From positions 295,264 to 359,263 of the forward strand of contig NZ_JADWPD010000005.1 of NCBI RefSeq assembly GCF_017308975.1: a DNA stretch of 64,000 bases, written 5' to 3'. The notes beneath the pieces were generated by a model. That model saw only the letters and a program-made list of their open reading frames with translations, ran no database searches and had not been told where the DNA came from. Of the stretch, positions 35,262 to 44,503 are shown in pieces. The position numbers and the translations under genes were made by a program. Source of the DNA: Amycolatopsis sp. MtRt-6. GTDB taxonomy: Bacteria; Actinomycetota; Actinomycetes; Mycobacteriales; Pseudonocardiaceae. The first letter of the stretch is position 1. Each line of letters opens with the position of its first letter.

Positions 35262-36266
35262 CTATCGGGCCAGCAGCGAGCTGGCCTCTTGCGAAGCCGG
35301 GCCCTGGTCGGCGAGGTGGGCCAGGTTCTCCGGCAGCTCTTCTCCACGGTAACGCTTGGTCTGGGCGTACAGCCGTCCCGCGCGGTACGACGAGCGCACC
35401 AGCGGCCCGGCCATGACGCCGGCGAAGCCCATCGCCTCGGCCGCCTTCGAGTGCTCGACGAACTCCTCGGGCTTGACCCACCGGTCCACCGGGTGGTGCC
35501 GCGGCGACGGACGCAGGTACTGCGTGATCGTCAGGATCTCGCACCCGGCATCCACCAGGTCCCGCATCGCCGGAGCCACCTCGTCCGGGGTTTCACCCAT
35601 TCCGAGGATCAAATTGGACTTGGTCACCAAACCGGCCGCACGCGCGGCCGTGATGACTTCCAGGGACCGAGCGTACCGGAATCCCGGGCGAATGCGCTTG
35701 AAAATCCGCGGAACTGTTTCCACGTTGTGCGCAAGAACCTCCGGCCGCGACCCGAAAACCTTCGCCAGCTGGTCCGGGTCCGCGTTGAAGTCCGGAATCA
35801 GCAATTCGACACCGGTACCGGGGTTCAACGCGTGGATCTGCCGGACGGTTTCCGCGTACAACCACGCGCCGCCGTCTTCCAGGTCGTCGCGGGCGACACC
35901 CGTCACCGTCGAATACCGCAGCCCCATGGCCTGCACCGACTCCGCGACCTTCCGCGGCTCCGAGGTGTCCAACGCCGCCGGCTTACCCGTGTCGATCTGA
36001 CAGAAGTCACACCGCCGGGTGCACTGATCGCCACCGATCAGGAACGTGGCCTCACGGTCCTCCCAGCACTCGTAAATGTTGGGACAACCAGCTTCCTCGC
36101 AAACCGTGTGCAGACCTTCGCGACGAACCAGACCCTTGAGTTCGGTGAACTCCGGCCCCATCCGCACCCGCGTCTTGATCCACGACGGCTTCTTCTCGAT
36201 CGGCGTCTCACTGTTGCGCACCTCGAGACGCAGCAGCTTCCGGCCTTCGGGCTGGGCGGCGCTCAT
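35262..36266 (-). CDS. lipA: Lipoyl synthase
   Basis: 334 residues, radical SAM sulfur-insertion enzyme. The auxiliary cluster motif [12 protein letters not shown] is present, the radical SAM motif is CTRRCDFC, and the C-terminal serine ligand lies in SSYRAGRLY. It inserts two sulfurs into octanoyl groups on lipoyl domains. The ATG overlaps the glyA stop (ATGA), so it is co-translated with the glycine cleavage genes, where it can lipoylate the GcvH made by the same transcript. Most actinobacteria encode lipA beside lipB; whether a second copy exists elsewhere is not visible. Confidence 0.95.
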   Translation of the reverse strand: MSAAQPEGRKLLRLEVRNSETPIEKKPSWIKTRVRMGPEFTELKGLVRREGLHTVCEEAGCPNIYECWEDREATFLIGGDQCTRRCDFCQIDTGKPAALDTSEPRKVAESVQAMGLRYSTVTGVARDDLEDGGAWLYAETVRQIHALNPGTGVELLIPDFNADPDQLAKVFGSRPEVLAHNVETVPRIFKRIRPGFRYARSLEVITAARAAGLVTKSNLILGMGETPDEVAPAMRDLVDAGCEILTITQYLRPSPRHHPVDRWVKPEEFVEHSKAAEAMGFAGVMAGPLVRSSYRAGRLYAQTKRYRGEELPENLAHLADQGPASQEASSLLAR

Positions 36267-37537
36267 CGCGCGAGGTCCGCGTACAGCGGGTGCTTCTCGG
36301 CCAGGGTTTCGACGCGGTCGCGCAGCTTGGCCCGCACGGCGTCGTCGAAGTCCGGCTTGAGCGCCTCGGCGATGACGTCGGCGACCTCGGCGAAGTCGTC
36401 GGCCCCGAAACCGCGGGTGGCCAGCGCCGGCGTGCCGATCCGCAGGCCGGAGGTGATCATCGGCGGGCGCGGGTCGAACGGGACGGCGTTGCGGTTGACC
36501 GTGATGCCGACCTCGTGCAGCCGGTCCTCGGCCTGCTGACCGTCCAAAGCGGACTGGACCAGGTCGACGAGCACCAGGTGGACGTCGGTGCCGCCGGTCA
36601 GCACCCGGACCCCCGCCTCGGCGCAGTCGGACTGCGACAGCCGCGAAGCCAGGATGCGCGAGCCTTCGAGGGTGCGCTCCTGACGCTCGCGGAACTCGTC
36701 GCTCGCGGCGATCTTCAGCGCGACGGCCTTGGCCGCGATGACGTGTTCGAGCGGCCCGCCCTGCTGGCCGGGGAACACCGCCGAGTTGATCTTCTTCGCC
36801 AGCTCCTCGCGGCACAGGATCAGGCCGCCACGCGGACCGCCGAGGGTCTTGTGCGTGGTCGTGGTGACGATGTCGGCGTGCGGCACCGGCGACGGGTGCA
36901 GCCCGGCCGCGACCAGGCCGGCGAAGTGCGCCATGTCGACCATCAGCCGCGCGCCCACGCGATCGGCGATCCGGCGGAACTCGGCGAAGTCGAGCTGACG
37001 CGGGTAGGCGGACCAGCCGGCGATGATCAGCTTCGGCTCGTGCTCGACGGCCAGCCGCTCGATCTCGGCGAGGTCGACGATCCCCGTCTCCTTGTCGACG
37101 TGGTAGGCGACGACGTTGTAGAGCTTGCCCGAGAAGTTGATCTTCATCCCGTGCGTCAGGTGGCCGCCGTGCGCCAGGTCGAGGCCGAGGATCGTGTCGC
37201 CCGGCTTGAGCACGGCGAACATCGCGGCCGCGTTGGCCTGAGCGCCCGAGTGCGGCTGGACGTTGGCGTGCTCGGCGCCGAAGAGGGCCTTCGCGCGGTC
37301 GATGGCGAGCTGCTCGACGACGTCGACGTGCTCGCAGCCGCCGTAGTAGCGGCGGCCCGGGTAGCCCTCGGCGTACTTGTTGGTCAGCACCGAGCCCTGC
37401 GCCTCGAGCACGCCGACCGGGGCGAAGTTCTCGGAGGCGATCATCTCCAGGGTGGACTGCTGGCGGGTCAGCTCGGCCGCGACGGCCGCGGCGACCTCGG
37501 GGTCGACGTCGGCGAGGTGGGCGTCGAAAGTCGTCAT
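36263..37537 (-). CDS. glyA: Serine hydroxymethyltransferase
   Basis: 424 residues, PLP enzyme. The PLP lysine is in [35 protein letters not shown] and the substrate-carboxylate Arg in [15 protein letters not shown] are diagnostic. It interconverts serine and glycine with tetrahydrofolate, using the methylene-THF produced by glycine cleavage. The ATG overlaps the gcvH stop by one base and the stop overlaps lipA. Its position in the glycine-riboswitch operon points to a catabolic, glycine-induced SHMT. Confidence 0.96.
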   Translation of the reverse strand: MTTFDAHLADVDPEVAAAVAAELTRQQSTLEMIASENFAPVGVLEAQGSVLTNKYAEGYPGRRYYGGCEHVDVVEQLAIDRAKALFGAEHANVQPHSGAQANAAAMFAVLKPGDTILGLDLAHGGHLTHGMKINFSGKLYNVVAYHVDKETGIVDLAEIERLAVEHEPKLIIAGWSAYPRQLDFAEFRRIADRVGARLMVDMAHFAGLVAAGLHPSPVPHADIVTTTTHKTLGGPRGGLILCREELAKKINSAVFPGQQGGPLEHVIAAKAVALKIAASDEFRERQERTLEGSRILASRLSQSDCAEAGVRVLTGGTDVHLVLVDLVQSALDGQQAEDRLHEVGITVNRNAVPFDPRPPMITSGLRIGTPALATRGFGADDFAEVADVIAEALKPDFDDAVRAKLRDRVETLAEKHPLYADLAR

Positions 37538-37914
37538 CAGTTCTCCTGGGTGTGCGCGGCGTACGCGGCGGCGTCGAGCAGGTCCGGCACGTCCCCGGAC
37601 AGACGCACCTTCAGGAGCCATCCTTCGGTGTAGGGGTCGGAGTTGATGACCTCGGGGGTGTCCGATGTGGTGCCGTTCACCTCGACGACCTCGCCGGAGA
37701 CCGGCGCGTACAGCTCGCTGACCGACTTGGTCGACTCGACCTCGCCGAACACCTCGCCCGCGGTGATGGTCGAACCCGGGTCGGGCAGCTGGACGAACAC
37801 GATGTCACCGAGGGATTCGGCGGCGAAGGCGGTGATGCCGACGATGGCGATGCCGTCCTCGACCTTCAGCCACTCGTGTTCCTTGGTGTACTGCAGGTTC
37901 TCGGGGATACTCAC
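37537..37914 (-). CDS. gcvH: Glycine cleavage system H protein
   Basis: 125 residues, lipoyl carrier of the glycine cleavage complex. [20 protein letters not shown] opens the domain, and the lipoylated Lys lies in [21 protein letters not shown]. It shuttles the aminomethyl group from GcvP to GcvT. It starts with GTG, 13 bases after gcvT, and ends one base into the glyA start. Length is normal. Confidence 0.96.
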   Translation of the reverse strand: MSIPENLQYTKEHEWLKVEDGIAIVGITAFAAESLGDIVFVQLPDPGSTITAGEVFGEVESTKSVSELYAPVSGEVVEVNGTTSDTPEVINSDPYTEGWLLKVRLSGDVPDLLDAAAYAAHTQEN

Positions 37915-37927
37915 AGCTGGGAGTCCT

Positions 37928-39019
37928 TTACGCGCGGGAGTAGAAGGGCAGGGCGACGACCTCGACGGGCTCGATCCTGCCCCGGATGTCGACGGACAGC
38001 TCGGTGCCGGGCTCGGCGTACGCCCGATCGACGTACGCCATGGCGATCGGGTACCCCAGCGTCGGCGACAGCGCGCCGCTGGTGACCTCGCCGATCTCGG
38101 TGTCGCCGGCCAGGAGCCGGTAGCCGTGGCGCGGGGCGCGCCGCCCGGTTCCGCGAAGGCCGACCCGCACGCGCGGGACGTCCTGCTTGGACCGCTCTTC
38201 GAGCGCGGCGCGGCCGACGAAGTCACCCGGCTTCTCGAACTTGACGACGCGGCCGAGCCCGGCCTCGAACGGGCTCTGGTCGAGGGTGAGTTCGTTGCCG
38301 TACAGCGGCATCCCGGCTTCCAGGCGCAGCGTGTCGCGGCAGGCGAGCCCCGCCGGGACCAGGCCGTGCGGCTCGCCGGCCTCCAGCAGCAGCCGCCAGA
38401 GCGCGGGCGCCTGGTCGGCGTCGACGAACAGCTCGAAGCCGTCTTCGCCGGTGTAGCCGGTGCGGGCGAGCAGGACGTCGTGGCCCTTCACCGAGGCCGG
38501 GACGCTGGCGTAGTACTTGAGGGAATCCAGGTCGGCGTCGGTGACCGAACCCAGGATCGCCGCGGCGTGGGGGCCTTGGACGGCGATCAACGCGGTGGTC
38601 TCCGAACGGTCGTCCACCTGAGCGTCGAAGCCCGCGACCCGCTCGGCCAGGGCGTCCGCGACGACCTTCGCGTTGCCCGCGTTGGCGACGACCAGGTAGT
38701 GCTCGTCGGCCAGCCGGTAGACGACGAGGTCGTCGAGGACACCGCCCGAGGCGTCGCAGATCATCGTGTACCGCGCCCGGCCCGGCTTGACCCCGGTGAG
38801 GTTGCCGACCAGCGCGAAGTCCAGGACGTCCGCCGCCTGCTTACCGGTGACGTGGATCTCGGCCATGTGCGAGAGGTCGAACAGCCCGGCCGCCTCACGG
38901 ACGGCCTTGTGCTCGGCCAGCTCGCTGGCGTAGCGGACCGGCATGGACCAGCCGGCGAAGTCGGTGAACAGCGCACCGAGTCCCTTGTGGACTCCGTGCA
39001 GGGAGGTCTCTTTGGACAC
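37928..39019 (-). CDS. gcvT: Glycine cleavage system T protein (aminomethyltransferase)
   Basis: About 363 residues. The folate-binding fold starts with SLHGVHKGLGALFTDFAGWSMPVRY and includes DLSHMAEIHVTGKQA, LARTGYTGEDGFELF and a C-terminal EVTSGALSPTLGYPIAMAYVD. It transfers the one-carbon unit to THF and releases ammonia. The GTG at 39019 lies one base after the gcvP stop; an in-frame extension upstream would run into gcvP. Confidence 0.95.
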   Translation of the reverse strand: MSKETSLHGVHKGLGALFTDFAGWSMPVRYASELAEHKAVREAAGLFDLSHMAEIHVTGKQAADVLDFALVGNLTGVKPGRARYTMICDASGGVLDDLVVYRLADEHYLVVANAGNAKVVADALAERVAGFDAQVDDRSETTALIAVQGPHAAAILGSVTDADLDSLKYYASVPASVKGHDVLLARTGYTGEDGFELFVDADQAPALWRLLLEAGEPHGLVPAGLACRDTLRLEAGMPLYGNELTLDQSPFEAGLGRVVKFEKPGDFVGRAALEERSKQDVPRVRVGLRGTGRRAPRHGYRLLAGDTEIGEVTSGALSPTLGYPIAMAYVDRAYAEPGTELSVDIRGRIEPVEVVALPFYSRA

Positions 39020-39020
39020 G

Positions 39021-41906
39021 TCAGCCTTCGTAAGCGTTGAGGGGCGGGCAGGAGCACACGAGGTTACGGTCGCCGCGGGCGCCGTCGATGCGACGCACCG
39101 GGGGCCAGTACTTGTTCTTGCGCGAAACACCCGCCGGGTACACGGCCAGCTCGCGGTCGTAGCGCTTGTCCCACTCCCCGACCAGCGTCTCGGCGGTGTG
39201 CGGGGCGCCCCGCAGCGGCGACTCCTCGGCACTCCAGCGACCGGCAGCCACCTCGTCGATCTCGGCGCGGATGGCGATCATCGCGGCGATGAACCGGTCG
39301 ATCTCGCCCAGGTCCTCGGACTCGGTGGGCTCGACCATCAGCGTGCCGGCGACCGGGAACGACATGGTCGGCGCGTGGAAGCCGTAGTCGATGAGCCGCT
39401 TGGCGACGTCGTCGACCGTCACGCCGGTCTCCTTGGTGATCTGCCGCAGGTCGAGGATGCACTCGTGCGCGACCAGGCCGTCCTGGCCGGTGTAGAGCAC
39501 CGGGTAGTGCGGGGCCAGGCGCGAAGCCACGTAGTTCGCGGCCAGCACGGCGACCTTCGTGGCCGCGGTCAGGCCGGGCGCGCCCATCATCCGGACGTAC
39601 GCCCACGAGATCGGCAGGATCGACGCCGAGCCGTAGGGCGCGCCGCTGATCGGGCCGACACCGGTCTCGGGACCGGCGGCGTCCAGCAGCGGGTGGTTCG
39701 GCAGGTACGGCGCGAGGTGCGCGCGCACCGCGACCGGGCCGACACCCGGGCCGCCACCGCCGTGCGGGATGCAGAACGTCTTGTGCAGGTTCAGGTGCGA
39801 GACGTCGCCGCCGAACTCGCCCGGCTTGGCCAGGCCGAGCAGGGCGTTGAGGTTCGCGCCGTCGACGTACACCTGGCCGCCGCCGTCGTGGACGATCTTG
39901 GCCAGCTCGTCGATGTCGTGCTCGTATACGCCGTGCGTGGACGGGTAGGTGACCATGATCGCGGCGAGGGTGTCCTTGTGAGTGTCCACCTTGGACCGCA
40001 GGTCGGCCAGGTCGACGTTGCCCTCGTCGGTGCACTTGACGACGACCACGCGCATCCCGGCCAGCACCGCCGAGGCGGCGTTCGTGCCGTGCGCGGACGA
40101 CGGGATCAGGCAGACGTCCCGAGCGTCGTCGCCGTTCGCGCGGTGGTACGCGCGGATCGCGAGGAGGCCGGCGAGTTCGCCCTGGCTGCCCGCGTTCGGC
40201 TGCAGCGACACCTTGTCGTAGCCGGTGACCTCGGCGAGCCACTCCGCGAGCTGCGCCACGAGAACGTGGTAGCCCTCCGCGTCCTCCGCGGGCGCGAACG
40301 GGTGGATGCCCGCGAACTCGCGCCAGCTGATCGGCTCCATCTCGGTGGTGGCGTTGAGCTTCATCGTGCAGGAGCCGAGCGGGATCATGCCGCGGTCGAG
40401 CGCGTAGTCCAGGTCGGACAGCTTGCGCAGGTAACGCAGCATCGCCGTCTCGGAGCGGTGGGTGCCGAAGACCTCGTGGCCCATGAAGCCGCTCTCGCGG
40501 GCCAGGCCGTTGGGCAACGCGACACCCTCTTCGGCGTCCGCCTCGACGCCGAACGCGCGCAGGACCTTCGCGGTGATCGCGGGCGTGCTGACTTCGTCGA
40601 AGGCGACGCGGACGTGGTCGGCGTCGACGTGGCCGAGGTTGATCCCGGCCTCGCGGGCGGCCGCGTGGACTTCGGCGGCCCGGCCCGGGACGCGCGCGAC
40701 GACGGTGTCGAAGAACGACTCGTGCTCCACCTCGACGCCACTCCGGCGGAGGGCGCCGGCGAAGCCCGCGGCGAGGCCGTGGACGCGCCGGGCGATCTTC
40801 TTCAGGCCGTCCGGACCGTGGTAGACCGCGTACATCGCGGCCAGCACGGCCGGGAGGACCTGCGCGGTGCAGATGTTCGACGTCGCCTTCTCGCGGCGGA
40901 TGTGCTGCTCCCGCGTCTGCAGCGCGAGCCGGTAGGCCGGGTTGCCGTCGGCGTCGACCGAGACGCCGACCAGGCGCCCGGGCAGCGACCGCTCCAGGCC
41001 GGCGCGGACGGCCATGTACCCGGCGTGCGGGCCGCCGTAGCCGAGCGGGACGCCGAAGCGCTGGGTCGACCCGGCGGCGACGTCGGCGCCGAACTCGCCG
41101 GGCGCGGTGATCAGGGTGAGCGCGAGCAGGTCGGCGGCGACGGTGAACAGCGCGCCCGCGGCCTTCGCCGACTCGGAAATCGCGTGGTAGAAGCCGCGGC
41201 CGCGCAGCACACCGGACGCGCCGGGGTACTGGACGACGACGCCGAAGAAGTCCTCGGGCAGGCCGGTGAGCAGGTCGCGGACCTCGACCTCGATGCCGAG
41301 CGCCTCGACGCGGGTCCGCACGACGGCGATGGTCTGCGGCAGGCATTCGGCGTCGAGGACGACCTTGGTGGACTTCGACTTCGACGCGCGCCGCATGAGC
41401 GTGACGGCTTCGGCGACGGCGGTCGACTCGTCCAGCAGGGAGGCGTTCGCCGTGGCCAGGCCGGTCAGGTCGGCGACCATGGTCTGGAAGTTGAGGAGGG
41501 CTTCGAGCCGGCCCTGGGAGATTTCCGGCTGGTACGGCGTGTACGCGGTGTACCAGGCGGGGTTCTCGAGGACGTTGCGGCGGATCACGCCGGGCGTCAC
41601 GGTGTCGGAGTAGCCGAGCCCGATCATCTGCGTCATCGGCCGGTTGCGCGCGGCGAGGGCACGCAGCTCGGCGGTGGCGTCCTCTTCGGACGCGGCGGGC
41701 GGGAGCCGCAGGTCACGGGTGGCGCGGATGGCGCTCGGGACGGCGGCGCCGACGAGGGCGTCGAGGCTGCCGTAGCCGCACTCGGCCAGCATCTTCGCGC
41801 GTTCGGCCTCGGACGGGCCGATGTGGCGGGCGTCGAACTGCGTGGAAGTGATCGGGAGCTCCTTGGGCCGGGCACACGGGTGCGCTGGGAACTCCCCCTC
41901 TGTCAT
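39021..41906 (-). CDS. gcvP: Glycine dehydrogenase (decarboxylating), P protein
   Basis: About 945-960 residues, single-chain PLP enzyme that decarboxylates glycine onto Gcv[23 protein letters not shown] begins the conserved part. The PLP lysine is in [25 protein letters not shown] and [13 protein letters not shown] loops are present in both halves. The only canonical in-frame start ahead of the conserved N-terminus is the ATG at 41906, but this lies inside the last conserved element of the glycine riboswitch. A well-spaced AAGGAG at about 41860 instead precedes an ATC codon at 41852, so the true N-terminus may be there. It is the first gene of the operon. Confidence 0.95.
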   Translation of the reverse strand: MTEGEFPAHPCARPKELPITSTQFDARHIGPSEAERAKMLAECGYGSLDALVGAAVPSAIRATRDLRLPPAASEEDATAELRALAARNRPMTQMIGLGYSDTVTPGVIRRNVLENPAWYTAYTPYQPEISQGRLEALLNFQTMVADLTGLATANASLLDESTAVAEAVTLMRRASKSKSTKVVLDAECLPQTIAVVRTRVEALGIEVEVRDLLTGLPEDFFGVVVQYPGASGVLRGRGFYHAISESAKAAGALFTVAADLLALTLITAPGEFGADVAAGSTQRFGVPLGYGGPHAGYMAVRAGLERSLPGRLVGVSVDADGNPAYRLALQTREQHIRREKATSNICTAQVLPAVLAAMYAVYHGPDGLKKIARRVHGLAAGFAGALRRSGVEVEHESFFDTVVARVPGRAAEVHAAAREAGINLGHVDADHVRVAFDEVSTPAITAKVLRAFGVEADAEEGVALPNGLARESGFMGHEVFGTHRSETAMLRYLRKLSDLDYALDRGMIPLGSCTMKLNATTEMEPISWREFAGIHPFAPAEDAEGYHVLVAQLAEWLAEVTGYDKVSLQPNAGSQGELAGLLAIRAYHRANGDDARDVCLIPSSAHGTNAASAVLAGMRVVVVKCTDEGNVDLADLRSKVDTHKDTLAAIMVTYPSTHGVYEHDIDELAKIVHDGGGQVYVDGANLNALLGLAKPGEFGGDVSHLNLHKTFCIPHGGGGPGVGPVAVRAHLAPYLPNHPLLDAAGPETGVGPISGAPYGSASILPISWAYVRMMGAPGLTAATKVAVLAANYVASRLAPHYPVLYTGQDGLVAHECILDLRQITKETGVTVDDVAKRLIDYGFHAPTMSFPVAGTLMVEPTESEDLGEIDRFIAAMIAIRAEIDEVAAGRWSAEESPLRGAPHTAETLVGEWDKRYDRELAVYPAGVSRKNKYWPPVRRIDGARGDRNLVCSCPPLNAYEG

Positions 41907-42071
41907 GGCACCTGAGAGTTTCACCGTGTGCGACACAGCTTTCACCTTGGGTGAGACGCGGGTGCGCCTGCTTTCCAGAGTGGCCTCGCGCGAAGCGGTA
42001 GCAGGTACCTGAGAGATTCCGGGGAGTTTGCTCCTTCGGTGCCCCACCGACTTCGTGAGGGCTCTCCCGCC
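41898..42071 (-). ncRNA. Tandem glycine riboswitch
   Basis: Two aptamers in the gcvP leader. Aptamer one: GGGAGAGCC, then GCACCGAAGGAGCAA and CTCTCAGGTACC. Aptamer two: CTCTGGAAAGC, then CACCCAAGGTGAAAGC, GTGAAACTCTCAGGTGCC and the closing TGACAGAG. These are the conserved blocks of the RF00504 family, which usually turns on glycine cleavage genes when glycine is high. A TAGAGC hexamer at 42075-42080 with CGTCAC 17 bp further upstream could be the promoter, placing the RNA 5' end at the first aptamer. The second aptamer ends within the annotated gcvP start region. Confidence 0.93.
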
Positions 42072-42179
42072 TCGGCTCTACGGCCCGATCTGCAGTTGTG
42101 ACGGTCACGGTACCCGGCGCTTCCCGCGGGCGTCTACTTCACCCGGGCAACGCCACAGTGATCGTCGATCGGCCCCCCT

Positions 42180-43469
42180 TCAGGCCTCGGCGGCACGGCG
42201 GACCACGCTTCCGGCCAGCGCGGGTGGGCGGCGGACCCGGCCCGAGGGCAGGACCAGGCGCTTCAGGGGGCCGCCCAAGGGCACCGGGGGCAGGCCCGCG
42301 CTCAACAGGACCTGCTCGACGATGTGCTCGGCGTGCCAGGCCACCGCGTCGTTGAGCCGGTCCAGGGACGGCCGGTCGCCGTCGAAGATGTCCTCGTCGG
42401 CGAGCGTCACCTCGAAGTGGGGACAGCCCAGCGGGACCGAGACCGCCTCCTCGATCGCCTTCGCCCCGTCGAGCGGGTCGTCGAACCCGGCCTCGAGCAG
42501 CGCCTCGCGGTAGATGTGCGCTCCGCGGGCGCGCATGCGGGGGCCGTAGCGGACCACCACCGGGAGCCGTCCGGTCAGGTCGGGCACGGCCAGCCCGTGC
42601 AGCAGCATGATCGGCGGCACCGAGTGCACCAGCCGCGGCGCGGGGTCGGCCAGCTCGCGGGCGGTGACGCGGACCCGGTCGGCCATCGCGTCCGGGAGGC
42701 CGAAGTAGCGGAAGTCGACGTTGCCGAACCCGAGCCCGTCGGCGACCAGCGACGCCAGCAGCTCGCCGTAACCCCAGATCGGCGACAGCACGACCACCGG
42801 CGGCGCGGCGACCACCGGCGACGGCGCGGGCGGCCGCGTCGCCTCCTGCTCGGGCACCTGGATCACCAGCCGCGGCGGCTCGTGCCAGTCGTGCACCTCC
42901 GCGACCCGCCAGTACAGGCCCAGCGGCCGCCACAGCTCGCCGAGGACGTCGTGCTCGATGATCCGCCGCACCTCGGCGTCGTCGTACGGGAAGTCCCGCG
43001 GCGGCACGATCCCGACGTAGTGGTGGTAGGTGACGCGGACCTCGTCGCCGCGGGTGGCCGAGCGGATCCGCATCTCCCAGTCGATCGGCGACGCCGCGAT
43101 CGCGTTGGCCACCTGCGTGCCGGGCGAGGAGTAGACGAGCGCGGTGGCCTGCCGGAGGAACTGCCCGGCCCGGTCGATGCCCTCCCGCAGCGCCTTCGCC
43201 GCCTGCGCCACGTGCACCGGCGACGCCAGCGAGCCGGGCAGGACACCGGCGACGCGCAGCAGCTCGGCCTCGCCGAGCCCGGTGACCTCGGCGAGCTGCG
43301 CCCAGTGGTCGAACACCGTCACCTTCGGCGCGTGCCGGTGCTCGATCCAGCTGCGCAGCGTCGACGTCGGGACGCCGATGCGGCGGGCGGCCTCGTCCAG
43401 CGAAAGGCCCCGGGCCCGGATGCCGGCCCGGACCGCCTCCGCCCACTCGTCGGCGCGCCAGTGCGTCAC
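42180..43469 (-). CDS. HTH protein with unrecognised C-terminal domain
   Basis: 429 residues. Residues 1-60 form an XRE-type helix-turn-helix (IRARGLSLDEAARRIGVPTS, then TLRSWIEHRHAPKVTVFDHW). Residues ~75-210 have Arg/Trp-rich segments (SPIDWEMRIRSATRGDEV, HDVLGELWRPLGLYWRVAE). After a proline/alanine linker, residues ~222-429 form a domain I do not recognise, with VVVLSPIWGYGELLASLVADG, PPIMLLHGLAVPDLTG and LPVVVRYGPRMRARGA. There are no membrane segments. The GTG start follows TAGTTT by six bases. It is divergent from a small coiled-coil membrane protein gene. It could be a regulator with its own sensor domain. Confidence 0.7.
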   Translation of the reverse strand: MTHWRADEWAEAVRAGIRARGLSLDEAARRIGVPTSTLRSWIEHRHAPKVTVFDHWAQLAEVTGLGEAELLRVAGVLPGSLASPVHVAQAAKALREGIDRAGQFLRQATALVYSSPGTQVANAIAASPIDWEMRIRSATRGDEVRVTYHHYVGIVPPRDFPYDDAEVRRIIEHDVLGELWRPLGLYWRVAEVHDWHEPPRLVIQVPEQEATRPPAPSPVVAAPPVVVLSPIWGYGELLASLVADGLGFGNVDFRYFGLPDAMADRVRVTARELADPAPRLVHSVPPIMLLHGLAVPDLTGRLPVVVRYGPRMRARGAHIYREALLEAGFDDPLDGAKAIEEAVSVPLGCPHFEVTLADEDIFDGDRPSLDRLNDAVAWHAEHIVEQVLLSAGLPPVPLGGPLKRLVLPSGRVRRPPALAGSVVRRAAEA

Positions 43470-43541
43470 CTCACAAAACTAACGAAACCCGCTAGCTTTG
43501 CGCAGGGACAAATCGCCCACGGGCGGCCGACGCTGGTCACC

Positions 43542-43739
43542 ATGACCACCACCGTGATCGCCCTCACCCTGATCGTCGGCACCCTGGCCTTCGCCGCCGG
43601 CGCGTTCCTCGCCTCCGAGATCGCCACCCGGATCCTGCGCCGCCGGGAGAAGGAGATCTCCGAAGAGCGCAAGAAGCTCAACGCCGCCTGGCGCCACCTT
43701 CGGGAGGTCTACGACGTCAAGAAGAAGACCAAGCGTTAG
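43542..43739 (+). CDS. Small membrane protein with basic coiled-coil tail
   Basis: 65 residues: one N-terminal membrane helix (about 4-26: VIALTLIVGTLAFAAGAFLA) followed by a highly charged helical tail (EIATRILRRREKEISEERKK, then RHLREVYDVKKKTKR). It probably anchors a cytoplasmic coiled coil to the membrane. The function is unknown. The stop overlaps the end of the convergent SDR gene by three bases. Confidence 0.65.
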   Translation: MTTTVIALTLIVGTLAFAAGAFLASEIATRILRRREKEISEERKKLNAAWRHLREVYDVKKKTKR

Positions 43740-44503
43740 AGCGGGGTGACGTAGGCGCCGGAGATGCCACCGTCGACCAGGAACTGCGACGCCGTGATGA
43801 AGCTGGCGTCGTCGCTGGCCAGGAAGGCGACCGCGGCCGCGATCTCCGCCGGCTCGGCGAACCGGCCGACCGGCACGTGGACCAGGCGCCGCGCCGCGCG
43901 TTCCGGGTCCTTGGCGAACAGCTCCTTGAGCAGCGGGGTGTTCACCGGTCCCGGGCACAGCGCGTTGACGCGGATGTTCTCCCGCGCGAACTGCACGCCG
44001 AGCTCGCGGCTCATCGCCAGCACCCCGCCCTTGGACGCGGTGTAGGAGATCTGCGACGTCGCCGCGCCCATCACCGCCACGAACGACGCCGTGTTGATGA
44101 TGGAGCCCTTGCCCTGGCGCTGCATGTGCGGCAGGACGGCCTTGCAGCAGTGGTACACCGACGTCAGGTTGACCCGCTGCACGCGGTCCCACGCCTCGAT
44201 GCCGGTGGTGAGGATCGAGTCGTCCTCCGGCGGCGAGATGCCGGCGTTGTTAAAGGCGACGTCGACCGAGCCGAACTGCTCCACCGTGCTGTGGAACAGG
44301 TTCTCGACCTGCTCGGCGTCGGTGACGTCGGTCTGGATGAACGCGCCGCCGATCTCGTCGGCGGCCGCCTTGCCTTCGGCCGGCGAGAGGTCCGCGATGA
44401 CGACCTTCGCGCCTTCGCTCGCCAGGCGCCGGGCCGAGGCGAGCCCGATGCCGCTGGCGCCGCCGGTGATGACCGCGACGCGGCCTTCGAAACGCTGGAC
44501 CAT
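43736..44503 (-). CDS. SDR family oxidoreductase (Rv2857c-like)
   Basis: 255 residues, classical [29 protein letters not shown], and NTASFVAVMGAATSQISYTASKGG with the Tyr/Lys pair. It resembles 3-oxoacyl-ACP reductase-type SDRs. The ATG shares one base with the stop of the aldehyde dehydrogenase gene. The order GS-like, amidotransferase, aldehyde dehydrogenase, SDR matches the Rv2860c-Rv2857c cluster of mycobacteria, so it probably acts in the same polyamine or amino-alcohol degradation route, though its reaction there is not known. Confidence 0.85.
   Translation of the reverse strand: MVQRFEGRVAVITGGASGIGLASARRLASEGAKVVIADLSPAEGKAAADEIGGAFIQTDVTDAEQVENLFHSTVEQFGSVDVAFNNAGISPPEDDSILTTGIEAWDRVQRVNLTSVYHCCKAVLPHMQRQGKGSIINTASFVAVMGAATSQISYTASKGGVLAMSRELGVQFARENIRVNALCPGPVNTPLLKELFAKDPERAARRLVHVPVGRFAEPAEIAAAVAFLASDDASFITASQFLVDGGISGAYVTPL

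Noticed and set aside
38943..41915. A plus-strand frame of about 990 codons opposite gcvP.
   Set aside because: No domain content; it mirrors codon bias of gcvP, which is unambiguous.
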